A DNA stretch of 64,000 nt from an uncultured Cellvibrionales bacterium (GCA_913019905.1 CAJVZD010000021.1:1-64000); one strand, 5' to 3'; shown: positions 28,536 to 37,765, counted from the stretch's first letter. Translations and numbers: made by a program. Notes: generated from the sequence alone by a model not told the origin.

Positions 28536-29507
28536 ATGAATATTCGTATTGGCGTGGTCATGGACCCAATAGATTCAATCAATATCAAAAAAGATACCAC
28601 TCTAGCTATGTTGTGGGCCGCCAGTGCTCGTGGCTGGAAAATTAGTTATATGCAACAACAAGACCTGTATTTAAACGGTAGTGAAGCGCGAGCAAAGATG
28701 CGAGCTCTGACCGTGTTTAAACCGGAAACAATGAACGGGGACGAAGACTTCTATGAACTCGGCGACATAGATGACACTCCGCTCGCCGACCTCGACGTTA
28801 TTCTTATGCGGAAGGATCCACCTTTTGACAACGAGTTTATTTATAGCACCTATATACTCGAAGCAGCAGAACGCCAGGGGACACTGATAGTCAATAAACC
28901 CCAAAGCCTACGTGACTGTAATGAAAAAATCTTTGCGACACAGTTTCCTCAATGCTGCCCACCGTTGGTTGTGAGCCGTGATGAAAAAACCCTAAGAGAC
29001 TTTCATAAAGAGCATAGCGACGTTATTTTTAAACCGCTCGATGGCATGGGTGGCACGTCCATATTTCGGGTCAAGGAGAATGACCCCAATCTTGGCGTAA
29101 TTTTAGAGACCCTAACAAATTTTGGGGCAAATACCATTATGGCGCAGCGTTTTCTTCCGGCGATTAAAGACGGAGACAAACGTATTTTGTTGGTCGACGG
29201 CGTACCGATAGATTATTCCCTGGCTCGAATTCCAGCAAAGGGAGAAACACGAGGGAATTTGGCCGCGGGAGGCACAGGACGCGCGCAACCATTAACAGAG
29301 AGAGACAGGTGGATAGCCAACCAAATCGGGCCGGTAGTTCGTGAAAAAGGCTTACTATTCGTTGGACTCGATGTCATCGGAGAATCCCTGACGGAAATCA
29401 ACGTGACCAGCCCCACTTGTGTGCGGGAAATCGACAACCAATTTGGCACTGATATTGGTAGCTTGTTAATGGATTGTATAGAAAAGAAACTGGCCGACAA
29501 CAATTGA
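28536..29507 (+). CDS. gshB: Glutathione synthetase
   Basis: A cytoplasmic ATP-grasp enzyme that joins gamma-glutamylcysteine and glycine. The start at 28536 gives a protein of 323 residues beginning MNIRIGVVMDPIDSINIKKD, which aligns with the N-terminus of known GshB; the ATG at 28524 would add four residues. Family motifs include NKPQSLRDCNEKIFATQFP, the ATP-binding FKPLDGMGGTSIFRV and the C-terminal NVTSPTCVREID. Together with the next gene it forms the gshB-tonB3 pair found beside pilG in Pseudomonas. Confidence 0.95.
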   Translation: MNIRIGVVMDPIDSINIKKDTTLAMLWAASARGWKISYMQQQDLYLNGSEARAKMRALTVFKPETMNGDEDFYELGDIDDTPLADLDVILMRKDPPFDNEFIYSTYILEAAERQGTLIVNKPQSLRDCNEKIFATQFPQCCPPLVVSRDEKTLRDFHKEHSDVIFKPLDGMGGTSIFRVKENDPNLGVILETLTNFGANTIMAQRFLPAIKDGDKRILLVDGVPIDYSLARIPAKGETRGNLAAGGTGRAQPLTERDRWIANQIGPVVREKGLLFVGLDVIGESLTEINVTSPTCVREIDNQFGTDIGSLLMDCIEKKLADNN

Positions 29508-29536
29508 GTTAATAATGAGAGGCCGCGAACAAAAAT

Positions 29537-29576
29537 CCTACGTCACATACAGGGATGTTGTAGGAAGACATTTTTC
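29537..29576 (+). terminator. Possible terminator after gshB
   Basis: CCTAC...ACAT and ATGT...GTAGG form an interrupted stem, with a run of five Ts seven bases later. The stem is imperfect and the gap to the Ts is long, so this is tentative. Confidence 0.35.
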
Positions 29577-29674
29577 GCCTTTTTGAATCTTAAAACGATG
29601 ACTAAATTTCTCTAGCGAGAATAAAGTTCACTAATACCTTTAGAAATAACAAGCAGGGACTAATATCAGAGCAA

Positions 29675-30571
29675 ATGGCCGTTATAGTCAATAACTATTC
29701 TGCAGAGCTCTCTATAACGCACGACCGTTTGGGTTTTGCGTTTTGCGTTGCGCTTGCACTGCACGCGGCAATTATATTAGGCGTAAGTTTTAATCGCGAA
29801 GACAGATCGCTAGCAGCCACTAAGCTCGAAATTACGCTCGCCCAACACCGCAGCAAAAAAACCGTAGAAAAAGCCGACTTTCTTGCTCAAAGTAACCAAG
29901 AGGGAAGTGGCACGCTCGAAGAAGTCGCGATGTTAACCACTCGAGAGACTGCAGATTTTCATGACACAGTGATAAGAGAGGTCTCTCAATTGCAACAGAG
30001 ACAAGTAACCGAACAAAAACGCGCAGCGGCCATCAAGACCATAGCCACCATCGCAAATAATCGTATAAAAAGTAGCAAAACCGAAAAACTGAAAGCCATT
30101 GAGCAATTAGAGGCAAACCTTGCCAAGGAAATGACAGCTTACGAACGTAATCTGGAGGTAGCCAGTCTCGAAGCAAAGCTGGACATGCAAAGACATGCCT
30201 ACGCGAAAAGACCTAGAATCCGCCGACTTACTTCTGTTGCAACAAAAGAGTCAGACGACGCGCTATACCTTCACAACTGGCGAACCAAAATAGAATCGAT
30301 CGGCAATCAAAACTACCCGTCAAAAGCTCGGCAACAAAAACTCTACGGCGATCTGCGGTTGGTGGTTTCATTACTGCCCAATGGCGACGTCCTGCAAGTA
30401 AAAGTACTGAAATCCTCTGGCCACAACATTTTAGACGAAGCAGCCATTCGTATTGTCCATTTAGCAGCGCCTTACGACCATTTTCCGATTAAAATGCGCC
30501 GCAAGGTCGACGTATTGGAAATTATCCGCACCTGGCGCTTTCATAAAGATCACCTCAGTTCCAGCAGTTAA
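29675..30571 (+). CDS. TonB-like energy transducer (TonB3-like)
   Basis: A 298-residue protein with one N-terminal membrane helix (FAFCVALALHAAIILGVSF, about residues 21-39), a long charged helical stretch and a C-terminal TonB domain (LYGDLRLVVSLLPNGDVLQV... AAIRIVHLAAPYDHFP). It lacks the proline-rich spacer of classical TonB. In P. aeruginosa the gene at this spot, tonB3, is needed for twitching motility and pilus assembly; the same role is inferred here from position. A classical role in siderophore uptake is less likely because no exbBD lies nearby. Confidence 0.87.
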   Translation: MAVIVNNYSAELSITHDRLGFAFCVALALHAAIILGVSFNREDRSLAATKLEITLAQHRSKKTVEKADFLAQSNQEGSGTLEEVAMLTTRETADFHDTVIREVSQLQQRQVTEQKRAAAIKTIATIANNRIKSSKTEKLKAIEQLEANLAKEMTAYERNLEVASLEAKLDMQRHAYAKRPRIRRLTSVATKESDDALYLHNWRTKIESIGNQNYPSKARQQKLYGDLRLVVSLLPNGDVLQVKVLKSSGHNILDEAAIRIVHLAAPYDHFPIKMRRKVDVLEIIRTWRFHKDHLSSSS

Positions 30572-30701
30572 TAAGCCTTTTTATCGATAATTTTCACTCC
30601 AGTGTAACCAAAAGTTCTTAGCGCTTTTGATTCTTATTCTTTTTCGAGAAAGATCGCTTTTTAACTTGTCATAATGCCTTTGCGCCCCAATAATCATTGA
30701 T

Positions 30702-31274
30702 ATGGATAACTTAAAATCTACGACAAGCCTGACAGATCATTTTTTGATCGCTATGCCCACTATCAGTGATGGTATTTTCGCAAACAGCCTCACTTATATT
30801 TGCACTCATAATGAACAGGGCGCTATGGGGATTGTCATCAACCATCCTCTCGATTTAAGCCTTAATGAGATTTTTAATCACCTTGAGATTTCAGACATCA
30901 CGAGCCCGCACAACGAACATATTCTCGCTGGTGGCCCGGTACATATGGACCGTGGCTTTGTTTTACATCGCAATACCATTGCAAACTGGGATTCCACCCT
31001 GAAGATTTCACCGCATATGGCCCTCACCACATCTCAAGATATTCTTACTGCTATTGCTCACAATGAAGGCCCGAAAGATAGCCTCGTGGCTCTCGGATAC
31101 GCGGGCTGGGGCGCTGGACAGCTGGAAAGCGAACTGGCGGAAAATTCCTGGCTAACGGCACCGGCTGATAGCAGTATTATTTTCAACACCCCGGTAGAGC
31201 AACGAGCAAAAGCTGCCGCTGCAATTCTGGGCGTCGACCTGGCATTGATTTCGCCACAAGCCGGTCATTGTTAA
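30702..31274 (+). CDS. yqgE: YqgE/AlgH family protein
   Basis: A 190-residue cytoplasmic protein of the UPF0301 family. Signature segments are FLIAMPTISDGIFANSLTYI, GAMGIVINHPLDLSLNEIF, LAGGPVHMDRGFVLHR and LGYAGWGAGQLESELAENSW. In Pseudomonas the orthologue (AlgH) was linked to alginate and other regulation; the molecular function is unsettled. It is followed 82 bp later by ruvX, the usual pairing. Confidence 0.95.
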   Translation: MDNLKSTTSLTDHFLIAMPTISDGIFANSLTYICTHNEQGAMGIVINHPLDLSLNEIFNHLEISDITSPHNEHILAGGPVHMDRGFVLHRNTIANWDSTLKISPHMALTTSQDILTAIAHNEGPKDSLVALGYAGWGAGQLESELAENSWLTAPADSSIIFNTPVEQRAKAAAAILGVDLALISPQAGHC

Positions 31275-31356
31275 ACAGTTCTCCGAGAACTGCCGCATTG
31301 ATTACATAGTTTAATGCATCCACGAAGTTCTAATTTTATCGGGAGTGTCTACCTTT

Positions 31357-31785
31357 ATGGCAAACGCCAAGACTATTCTTTGCTTCGATTACGGCACCAA
31401 AACAATTGGCGTCGCAATCGGCCAATCGATTACCGGCACGGCAAACGCACTCACGGAATTACGAGCCAGGGATGGCATTCCGAACTGGACTGAAATTGAG
31501 CTCATCATTAAGGAATGGCAACCTAATTTATTGCTAGTCGGACTTCCACTCAACATGGACGGTAGTTACTCATCACTGACACAGCGCGCAGACAAATTCG
31601 GAAAACGGCTCCATGGACGATTTGGCTTGCCTGTTGAAATGGTTGACGAACGCCTTAGTAGCTTTGAAGCCAAAGGAATTATTATTTCAAATACAGGCTC
31701 AAGAAATTTTAAAGAAAAAAAAATCGATAGCCTCGCGGCGAAAATCATTCTCGAAGATTGGTTTTCTTTGAATGAGAAAAAGTAG
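31357..31785 (+). CDS. ruvX: Putative pre-16S rRNA nuclease / Holliday junction resolvase homologue
   Basis: A 142-residue YqgF/RuvX protein with an RNase H-like fold. Catalytic acids are visible in CFDYGTKTIGVAIG, in the LLVGLPLNMDG strand and in VDERLSSFEA. The family processes the 5' end of 16S rRNA. The ATG at 31357 has GGGAG 11 bases upstream; a GTG at 31345 overlaps that site and would add four residues, so the ATG is preferred. The pyrR-pyrB-pyrC genes that follow in Pseudomonas are absent; pilU comes next, convergent. Confidence 0.94.
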   Translation: MANAKTILCFDYGTKTIGVAIGQSITGTANALTELRARDGIPNWTEIELIIKEWQPNLLLVGLPLNMDGSYSSLTQRADKFGKRLHGRFGLPVEMVDERLSSFEAKGIIISNTGSRNFKEKKIDSLAAKIILEDWFSLNEKK

Positions 31786-31803
31786 CTCATAAGAGCTAAA
31801 AAC
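31783..31803 (-). terminator. Possible minus-strand terminator overlapping the ruvX 3' end
   Basis: TAGCTC and GAGCTA around a 4-nt loop form a short stem. The minus strand runs straight on into C plus five Ts just inside ruvX (31778-31782). It lies about 150 bp past the pilU stop and could end the pilT-pilU transcript. The stem is only 6 bp. Confidence 0.38.
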
Positions 31804-31946
31804 GGCGTTCAAAGAAAACTTAGGAGTGATATCGACTCCGGCCTAAAAGAATCGAGGCAACGCATTGTCGACGTATACTAATCCTACAGCTGAATATCTG
31901 AACGGAAGCAATCGAAACTGTAGATATTTCCGTTTAACGGAAAAAG

Positions 31947-33098
31947 TTAACGCATAAAATTACGCCCACGATCATGGTCAAGTTCGTTTTCCAGACTTAA
32001 ATCTCCCGCAGCTTCCTGCAGCCGACTGCTATTATCGTCATCGCCCAACTTTATCATTAACCGCAAGTCATTCGCTGAATCGGCATAAACAAGCGCATCT
32101 TCATAGGTAATCTCGCCGTTTTTATACAGAGCATAGAGTGCTTGGTCGAACGTTTGCATTCCCAACTCATTTGACTTGCTCATTAGCTCTTTCAGTTGAT
32201 GAACCTCGCCTTTTCGAATCAAGTCCTGAGCTAATGGACTGTTAAGCAATACTTCTATACAGGCTCGTCGTCCTTTACCATCGGGCGTTGCAATTAGCTG
32301 CTGGGCGACAATGGATCGTAAGTTTAAAGACAAGTCCAACCACAACTGGGTATGTCGGTCAGCGGGAAAGAAATGCAGGATTCTATCTAAGGCTTGGTTG
32401 GCGTTATTAGCGTGTAGTGTACATAGGCAGAGATGACCGGTTTCGGCAAACGTAATCGCATGTTCCATAGTTTCACGTGATCGTACCTCACCAATCATTA
32501 TCACGTCGGGAGCCTGCCTCAACATGTTTTTTAAACCGACCTCAAAGCTGGCCGTATCAATGCCAACTTCCCGCTGAGTGACAATGCAACCTTTATGCTG
32601 GTGGATATATTCAATCGGATCTTCGACAGAAATTATATGCCCTTTGGAATTTCGATTTCGGTGCCCAATCATTGCCGCGAGAGATGTTGACTTACCCGAA
32701 CCCGTAGCGCCGACCACCACCACCAAGCCTCTTTTCGTCATCGACAATTCTTTTACGACTTCCGGCAACCCAAGGTCTTCGATACGAGGAATGGTGGTTT
32801 CTATCCGCCGCAATACCATACCAGCGAGATTGCGTTGATAAAAAGCGCTAACGCGGAATCGACCTACGCCTCGAGCACTAATCGCAAAATTACATTCCTT
32901 GTCACTGGTGAAGTCTCTACGTTGCGCTTCATTCATCACGCCCAAAACCGTTTCGCGGGTTTTCTCTGGGCTGAGGGGCGTCGACGTAACCGCCATAACT
33001 CTCCCATTAACTTTTATTGAAGGGGGAACACCCGCAGTAACAAACAGGTCTGAAGCACCCTTCTCCACCATAATTCTTAATAACTTATCTATATCCAT
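31947..33098 (-). CDS. pilU: Type IV pilus retraction ATPase PilU
   Basis: A 383-residue hexameric secretion-type ATPase, an accessory motor that works with PilT to depolymerise the pilus. Walker A is GATGSGKST; the Walker B/His-box region reads MIGEVRSRETMEHAITFAET followed by GHLCLCTLHANN. PilU differs from PilT in its longer C-terminus, here ending with an acidic, serine-rich tail. It lies 64 bp downstream of pilT, so the two are probably co-transcribed. Confidence 0.95.
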   Translation of the reverse strand: MDIDKLLRIMVEKGASDLFVTAGVPPSIKVNGRVMAVTSTPLSPEKTRETVLGVMNEAQRRDFTSDKECNFAISARGVGRFRVSAFYQRNLAGMVLRRIETTIPRIEDLGLPEVVKELSMTKRGLVVVVGATGSGKSTSLAAMIGHRNRNSKGHIISVEDPIEYIHQHKGCIVTQREVGIDTASFEVGLKNMLRQAPDVIMIGEVRSRETMEHAITFAETGHLCLCTLHANNANQALDRILHFFPADRHTQLWLDLSLNLRSIVAQQLIATPDGKGRRACIEVLLNSPLAQDLIRKGEVHQLKELMSKSNELGMQTFDQALYALYKNGEITYEDALVYADSANDLRLMIKLGDDDNSSRLQEAAGDLSLENELDHDRGRNFMR

Positions 33099-33162
33099 GT
33101 TTTTCCTTTCTTCCCTTTTCTATCTAACAGGAAACTTCATTATCAAAGAAGAGCATCATAAT

Positions 33163-34197
33163 CTAAAAATTTTCGGGGAAACGCGCTTTCTCTCGAGCAT
33201 GTTCGCGTGTAATGAGTCGCTTATCAATGAGATCGGTCAAACATTGATCCATTGTTTGCATTCCCAAGGCACCACCCGTTTGTATTGCGGAATACATCTG
33301 GGCGACTTTGTCTTCACGAATCAAGTTTCTAATCGCCGACGAACCAATCATGATTTCATGCGCCGCCAGTCGACCACCACCGACTTTTTTCATCAGCGTC
33401 TGTGCAATAACAGCCTGTAATGATTCGGATAACATCGAACGAATCATCGCCTTTTCGGCAGCGGGGAACACGTCGATAATTCGGTCGATTGTTTTCGCAG
33501 CTGACGTGGTATGCAAAGTACCAAATACCAAGTGCCCGGTTTCCGCAGCGGTCATCGCCAAGCGAATTGTCTCTAGGTCTCTCAATTCGCCGACCAAAAT
33601 GATATCGGGATCTTCCCGCAAAGCGGATCTCAATGCTTCGTTGAAACCGTGAGTATCGCGGTGTACCTCTCGCTGGTTTACCAGACACTTTTTAGATTCA
33701 TGAACAAATTCAATGGGATCCTCGATAGTCAAAATATGTTCGTACTTGTTGTCGTTAATATAATCTACCATCGCGGCTAAGGTAGTGGACTTACCAGAAC
33801 CCGTCGGCCCAGTGACCAGGACAAGTCCTCTTGGAACCATTGACACATCGCGGAAAATTTGGCCCATGCCTAAATCTTCCATAGACAGCACTTTTGACGG
33901 AATCGTACGGAAAACCGCTCCAGCACCGCGATTTTGATTAAACGCGTTAACTCGAAAGCGGGCAACACCGGGCACTTCAAAAGAAAAATCCGTCTCTAGA
34001 AACTCTTCGAAATCTTTACGCTGTTTATCATTCATAATTTCGTAGATCAAACTATGAACTTGTTTGTGTTCCATTGCCGGTAAGTTAATTCGTCTTACGT
34101 CACCATCGACACGAATCATCGGTGGTAAGCCAGATGATAAGTGTAAATCTGACGCACCTTGTTTGGCACTAAAAGCCAGTAATTCGGTAATATCCAT
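33163..34197 (-). CDS. pilT: Type IV pilus twitching motility ATPase PilT
   Basis: A 344-residue retraction motor acting at the cytoplasmic face of the pilus machine. It has the PilT N-terminus (LLAFSAKQGASDLHLSSGLP), Walker A (GPTGSGKST), the ASP/Walker B region (ILVGELRDLETIRLAMTAAE), the His box (GHLVFGTLHTTSA) and the PilT C-terminal motif around AIRNLIREDK. Length is exactly that of Pseudomonas PilT. It is divergent from yggS across about 200 bp. Confidence 0.97.
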   Translation of the reverse strand: MDITELLAFSAKQGASDLHLSSGLPPMIRVDGDVRRINLPAMEHKQVHSLIYEIMNDKQRKDFEEFLETDFSFEVPGVARFRVNAFNQNRGAGAVFRTIPSKVLSMEDLGMGQIFRDVSMVPRGLVLVTGPTGSGKSTTLAAMVDYINDNKYEHILTIEDPIEFVHESKKCLVNQREVHRDTHGFNEALRSALREDPDIILVGELRDLETIRLAMTAAETGHLVFGTLHTTSAAKTIDRIIDVFPAAEKAMIRSMLSESLQAVIAQTLMKKVGGGRLAAHEIMIGSSAIRNLIREDKVAQMYSAIQTGGALGMQTMDQCLTDLIDKRLITREHAREKARFPENF

Positions 34198-34403
34198 ACA
34201 GGTCCTTAGAGTTAATTTTTATAGGGACTCTTCGCCCAGCGATTTAAGTATAATAGAGTCTATCTACTATCTTATAAAGCCATTCGATTCATGATTGTAT
34301 GCTATGCACACAATATAATGGCATCAATTTTTACAATAAGCGCCCTAAATGTGACTTGAGTGAGCTCTATGTCAGAATTGATGCAGGACAGGATTTCGCC
34401 CCG

Positions 34404-35078
34404 ATGACACTATTTATAGAACACAATATAGCAAATGTCAGACAACGCATCAGCGCTGCGGAAAAAAAATATCAGCGCAGGGAGAATTCCGTCCATCTGA
34501 TGGCTGTCAGTAAAACTCGTTCCGCCGATATGATTCGCGAGGTAGTAGCTAACGGCGTCGTTGATATCGGAGAAAACTATTTACAAGAAGCTTTGGATAA
34601 AATTCACCAGCTTGACGACCTTGATATATCCTGGCATTTTATCGGCCCGATACAAGCCAACAAGACCCGCGCCATAGCAGAGAGTTTTTCCTGGGTTCAC
34701 AGCGTAGACCGCCTAAAGATTGCCCAACGGCTGAACGATCAACGGCCCGATCATTTGCCCCCTCTTGATATCTGCTTGCAGGCTAATGTCAGCAATGAAA
34801 AGTCAAAATCAGGCGTACCGCTGAATGACCTGAAGTCCTTGGCTGCCAAGGTTAATGAACTACCGCGGCTGCGGTTACGAGGGCTAATGACCGTCCCCGA
34901 AGCGACTGACGAGAACGAAAAACAACGCGCAGCATTTGCACTGCTCGCCAGTGTAGGAAGAGAACTACCGCAATGTGATACGCTATCCATGGGAATGTCG
35001 GGGGATTTAGAGGCGGCGATTGCTGAAGGCTCCACCATTGTCAGGGTAGGCACCGATATTTTTGGACCGAGAAAGTAA
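34404..35078 (+). CDS. yggS: YggS/PLPBP family pyridoxal-phosphate homeostasis protein
   Basis: A 224-residue alanine-racemase-fold protein that binds PLP and buffers its supply. The PLP lysine is K37 in LMAVSKTRS; other conserved parts are GENYLQEALDKI, WHFIGPIQANK and the phosphate-binding MGMSGDLEAAI...STIVRVGTDIFG. The ATG at 34404 gives the standard N-terminus; the open frame back to 34299 adds a non-conserved cysteine-containing stretch and is rejected. First of yggS-proC-yggT. Confidence 0.94.
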   Translation: MTLFIEHNIANVRQRISAAEKKYQRRENSVHLMAVSKTRSADMIREVVANGVVDIGENYLQEALDKIHQLDDLDISWHFIGPIQANKTRAIAESFSWVHSVDRLKIAQRLNDQRPDHLPPLDICLQANVSNEKSKSGVPLNDLKSLAAKVNELPRLRLRGLMTVPEATDENEKQRAAFALLASVGRELPQCDTLSMGMSGDLEAAIAEGSTIVRVGTDIFGPRK

Positions 35079-35098
35079 GGAGACCGCGTTGTCCTCCC

Positions 35099-35137
35099 GC
35101 CTTTAACCTCGCGCCTTTAACCTCGCACCTGTATAAT
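35099..35137 (+). promoter_or_regulatory. Candidate proC promoter with 14-bp direct repeat
   Basis: A 14-bp sequence (GCCTTTAACCTCGC) occurs twice in tandem at 35099-35126, directly before a perfect TATAAT at 35132-35137. No good -35 is present, so the repeat might be an activator site or simply a duplication. Confidence 0.42.
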
Positions 35138-35169
35138 CCCGCGAATTTGAACAAATTAAGGTGAAAATT

Positions 35170-35997
35170 GTGTCTCCTCCATTTATTGCATTTATCGGCG
35201 CAGGAAATATGGCCTCCAGTATTATCGGCGGGTTAATCGCCAAAGGCTTTCCCGCTGACAACATAAGGGCAAGCGACCCGTTCCCACAATCTCTGGTCGA
35301 GCTCGAAAAAGTCGCGGCCGTAGAAACTTTTCAGGATAACCTCCAGGCTGTCGTCGGAGTCGATATTATCGTGTTAGCCGTAAAACCGCAGGTCATGAAA
35401 TCCGTACTGGAAAATCTAGCGACGGCCTTTGAAACCGCCAAACCCTTGATCATCTCAATTGCGGCAGGTATAGAAACGCGAAGTCTGGACAAATGGCTCG
35501 GCGGCGGTTTCCCCATTATTCGCTGCATGCCTAATACACCAGCGCTCGTGCAAACCGGTGCCACAGCGCTGTACGCAAATGCGATCGTAAATCCAGCGCA
35601 AAGAGAATATGCTAACGATATTTTGGGTGCCGTGGGTATTGCCTTATGGGTTGATGAGGAGGCAAGTTTAGATGCAGTCACAGCAGTCTCTGGTAGTGGC
35701 CCTGCCTATTTTTTTATGGTGATGGAAGCCATGCAGGCAGCCGGCGAAAAATTAGGGCTTAGCGTTGATGTAAGCAAACAACTCACCCTGCAAACAGCCC
35801 TAGGCGCAGCAAAAATGGCGATGGAAAGCGATGTTGACGCCGCCGAACTACGCCGCCGCGTAAGCTCTCCAGGCGGAACAACAGTGGAGGCAATTAACGT
35901 TTTTGAACAAGCGGAATTAACTGAAATTTTCAGTACTGCGATGACAGCTTGTCGAGATAGGTCGGAAGAATTAGCCAAGGTTTTGGACGCAGGTTAA
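35170..35997 (+). CDS. proC: Pyrroline-5-carboxylate reductase
   Basis: A 275-residue cytoplasmic NAD(P)H-dependent enzyme for the last step of proline synthesis. The N-terminal nucleotide fold is FIAFIGAGNMASSIIGG; the family signature DAVTAVSGSGPAYFFMVMEAM and the C-terminal RRRVSSPGGTTVEAI are intact. Two GTG codons are possible: 35170 has AAGG six to seven bases before it, whereas 35161 lacks a site, so 35170 is chosen. It sits between yggS and yggT as in Pseudomonas. Confidence 0.95.
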   Translation: MSPPFIAFIGAGNMASSIIGGLIAKGFPADNIRASDPFPQSLVELEKVAAVETFQDNLQAVVGVDIIVLAVKPQVMKSVLENLATAFETAKPLIISIAAGIETRSLDKWLGGGFPIIRCMPNTPALVQTGATALYANAIVNPAQREYANDILGAVGIALWVDEEASLDAVTAVSGSGPAYFFMVMEAMQAAGEKLGLSVDVSKQLTLQTALGAAKMAMESDVDAAELRRRVSSPGGTTVEAINVFEQAELTEIFSTAMTACRDRSEELAKVLDAG

Positions 35998-36128
35998 TTT
36001 ATCAATTAAATTGCTCAACGCAGACCAAGCTGCATTACAATAAACTAACACATACCGTAACAAGAACACTATGAGGGTAACTACTGCAATCAGTTATCCT
36101 GACCTGTATATAAATTCTGGAGATTTTG

Positions 36129-36716
36129 ATGGGCGCATTAGTCGATATCGCTAATCTGTTAATACAAACATTTTTCAATTTTTTTATGTTAGCGGTTTTA
36201 CTGCGCCTGTTACTACAATTGGCCCGTGCTGACTTCTACAACCCTATCTCCCAGTTCCTCGTTAAAGTCACAACACCGGCGCTAGCTCCTCTCAGACGTT
36301 TAATTCCAGGGGTTGCGGGCATTGATATGGCCTCAGTCGTACTCGTTTTGATTTTACAGGTAGCGGCTACAATACTGTTGATATTGTTGCGAGGTTATGG
36401 AATTCCAAATCCTTTGTCACTGCTCATCTGGGGGGCGCTAGGGACGATCGGCATGGTCATTAATATCTATTTTGTCGCCATTCTTGTTTCAATTATCTTA
36501 AGCTGGGTTGCACCTGGAAGTTATAATCCCGTCGTCCTATTACTTCATCAATTAACTGAACCTGTAATGGCACCCTTTAGGAAATTATTACCCTCAATGG
36601 GCGGTTTAGATCTGTCGCCGATTTTTGTCTTTCTGGCAATTAATGTGCTTCAAATTATTATCAATCATTTAGCCACGGCAACAGGGCTACCCTTTGCGTA
36701 CGTGATAGGTTTGTAG
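36129..36716 (+). CDS. yggT: YggT family inner-membrane protein
   Basis: A 195-residue protein with two copies of the YGGT domain, each with two hydrophobic helices. The repeat motif RADFYNPISQFLVKVTTPAL is matched later by PGSYNPVVLLLHQLTEPVMA. The ATG at 36129 has GGAG at 7-8 bases. Function is not settled, though homologues have been linked to osmotic tolerance and cell division. The DUF167 gene that often follows yggT is missing here. Confidence 0.92.
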   Translation: MGALVDIANLLIQTFFNFFMLAVLLRLLLQLARADFYNPISQFLVKVTTPALAPLRRLIPGVAGIDMASVVLVLILQVAATILLILLRGYGIPNPLSLLIWGALGTIGMVINIYFVAILVSIILSWVAPGSYNPVVLLLHQLTEPVMAPFRKLLPSMGGLDLSPIFVFLAINVLQIIINHLATATGLPFAYVIGL

Positions 36717-36781
36717 AGGCGGTAAATGATCGGGAACCCCCCCATTATCCTCGCGTCTATTGTAAGAGAGCATTTCGTAGC

Positions 36782-37765
36782 TTAACGCGTCATTTTCTTC
36801 ACAAAAACCACGACAAATAAGGCCAGTGTAAAGCCTCCAGCAAAGGCTTCAAGTGCCGCTACAGCGCGCGCGCCTCCAACCGGCGTTACGTCACCGTAAC
36901 CCAGCGTCGTAAACGTAACAATACTGAAATATAAACTCATCAGGAAGTTTCTAGCATTTTCTAATAGCGTTTGGTTGCTGACATCCAAAATGATGATTTC
37001 ATCCTCAAAACTCAACCCTAATAAAAAGTACAGACAGGCACAGACGAATATCAGCGCTAGAGAAAAAAGAACAACATTTCCCGGACTTTCACCATAACCA
37101 CAAAATATATCCACACTTTTTGACTTTAGACGATTAAACGAAAATAACGGATAACAGTAACGACGCATTGTCAGCTCTCGACGAATATAGTCCCCTCCAA
37201 GAGCATACAAGCCTTGTTGTTCTGCCGATTTTCGTAAATTTCGGAAAATTTCTTCTGCCTGCTCATATAAGTCTATGGCTTCGGTTGTTGAGCCATTACT
37301 TTGTGCATGGGCACCCTGAATTTCCTGGGACAGTTTTCGACCGATATCAATATGATCGATTTTGCTACCTTCCAAGTTAACGCCAAGCATATTAGTTTCT
37401 CTAAACTTACCAAAATGCAAATTGGCGCCGGAAAGATCTGCCTTCATCAAGGAACCGTGATCTAAGGTAACATTAAATAAATGTGCCCCCCTTAAATTAG
37501 CACGATAGAGGTCGCTCCCCGATAAATCATACCCATTCTTGAGGCCGTGGCAGACAAGATTTATACCCTCCAGATTCGCATGTTTCAATTGTAAACCCTG
37601 CAACAACCCGCCGGACTGGGCGTAAACTTCCAGTTTTTCCTTTAACATCATGCCTTTTTTGTCAACGGAACTTGAATGCCAAAAACACAAACCATCCTCC
37701 TCGATCTCGTTTTCACACGGCGTACCTTCGGACGATCGATAATGACAACGGGCTGATTCCGACAT
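36782..37765 (-). CDS. Pentapeptide-repeat potassium channel with N-terminal zinc-knuckle motif
   Basis: A 327-residue fusion. Residues 7-30 contain C-x9-C-x9-C-x2-H, a likely metal knuckle seen at the start of many pentapeptide-repeat proteins. Residues about 58-140 are pentapeptide repeats (for example LSGSDLYRANLRGAHLFNVT). After a helical linker come a membrane helix (about 228-250), a pore loop with the potassium filter TLGYGD (287-292) and a last membrane helix that ends in KKMTR. It is a two-helix ion channel whose repeat domain probably lies in the cytoplasm. Its ligand is unknown. It is convergent with yggT. Confidence 0.85.
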   Translation of the reverse strand: MSESARCHYRSSEGTPCENEIEEDGLCFWHSSSVDKKGMMLKEKLEVYAQSGGLLQGLQLKHANLEGINLVCHGLKNGYDLSGSDLYRANLRGAHLFNVTLDHGSLMKADLSGANLHFGKFRETNMLGVNLEGSKIDHIDIGRKLSQEIQGAHAQSNGSTTEAIDLYEQAEEIFRNLRKSAEQQGLYALGGDYIRRELTMRRYCYPLFSFNRLKSKSVDIFCGYGESPGNVVLFSLALIFVCACLYFLLGLSFEDEIIILDVSNQTLLENARNFLMSLYFSIVTFTTLGYGDVTPVGGARAVAALEAFAGGFTLALFVVVFVKKMTR

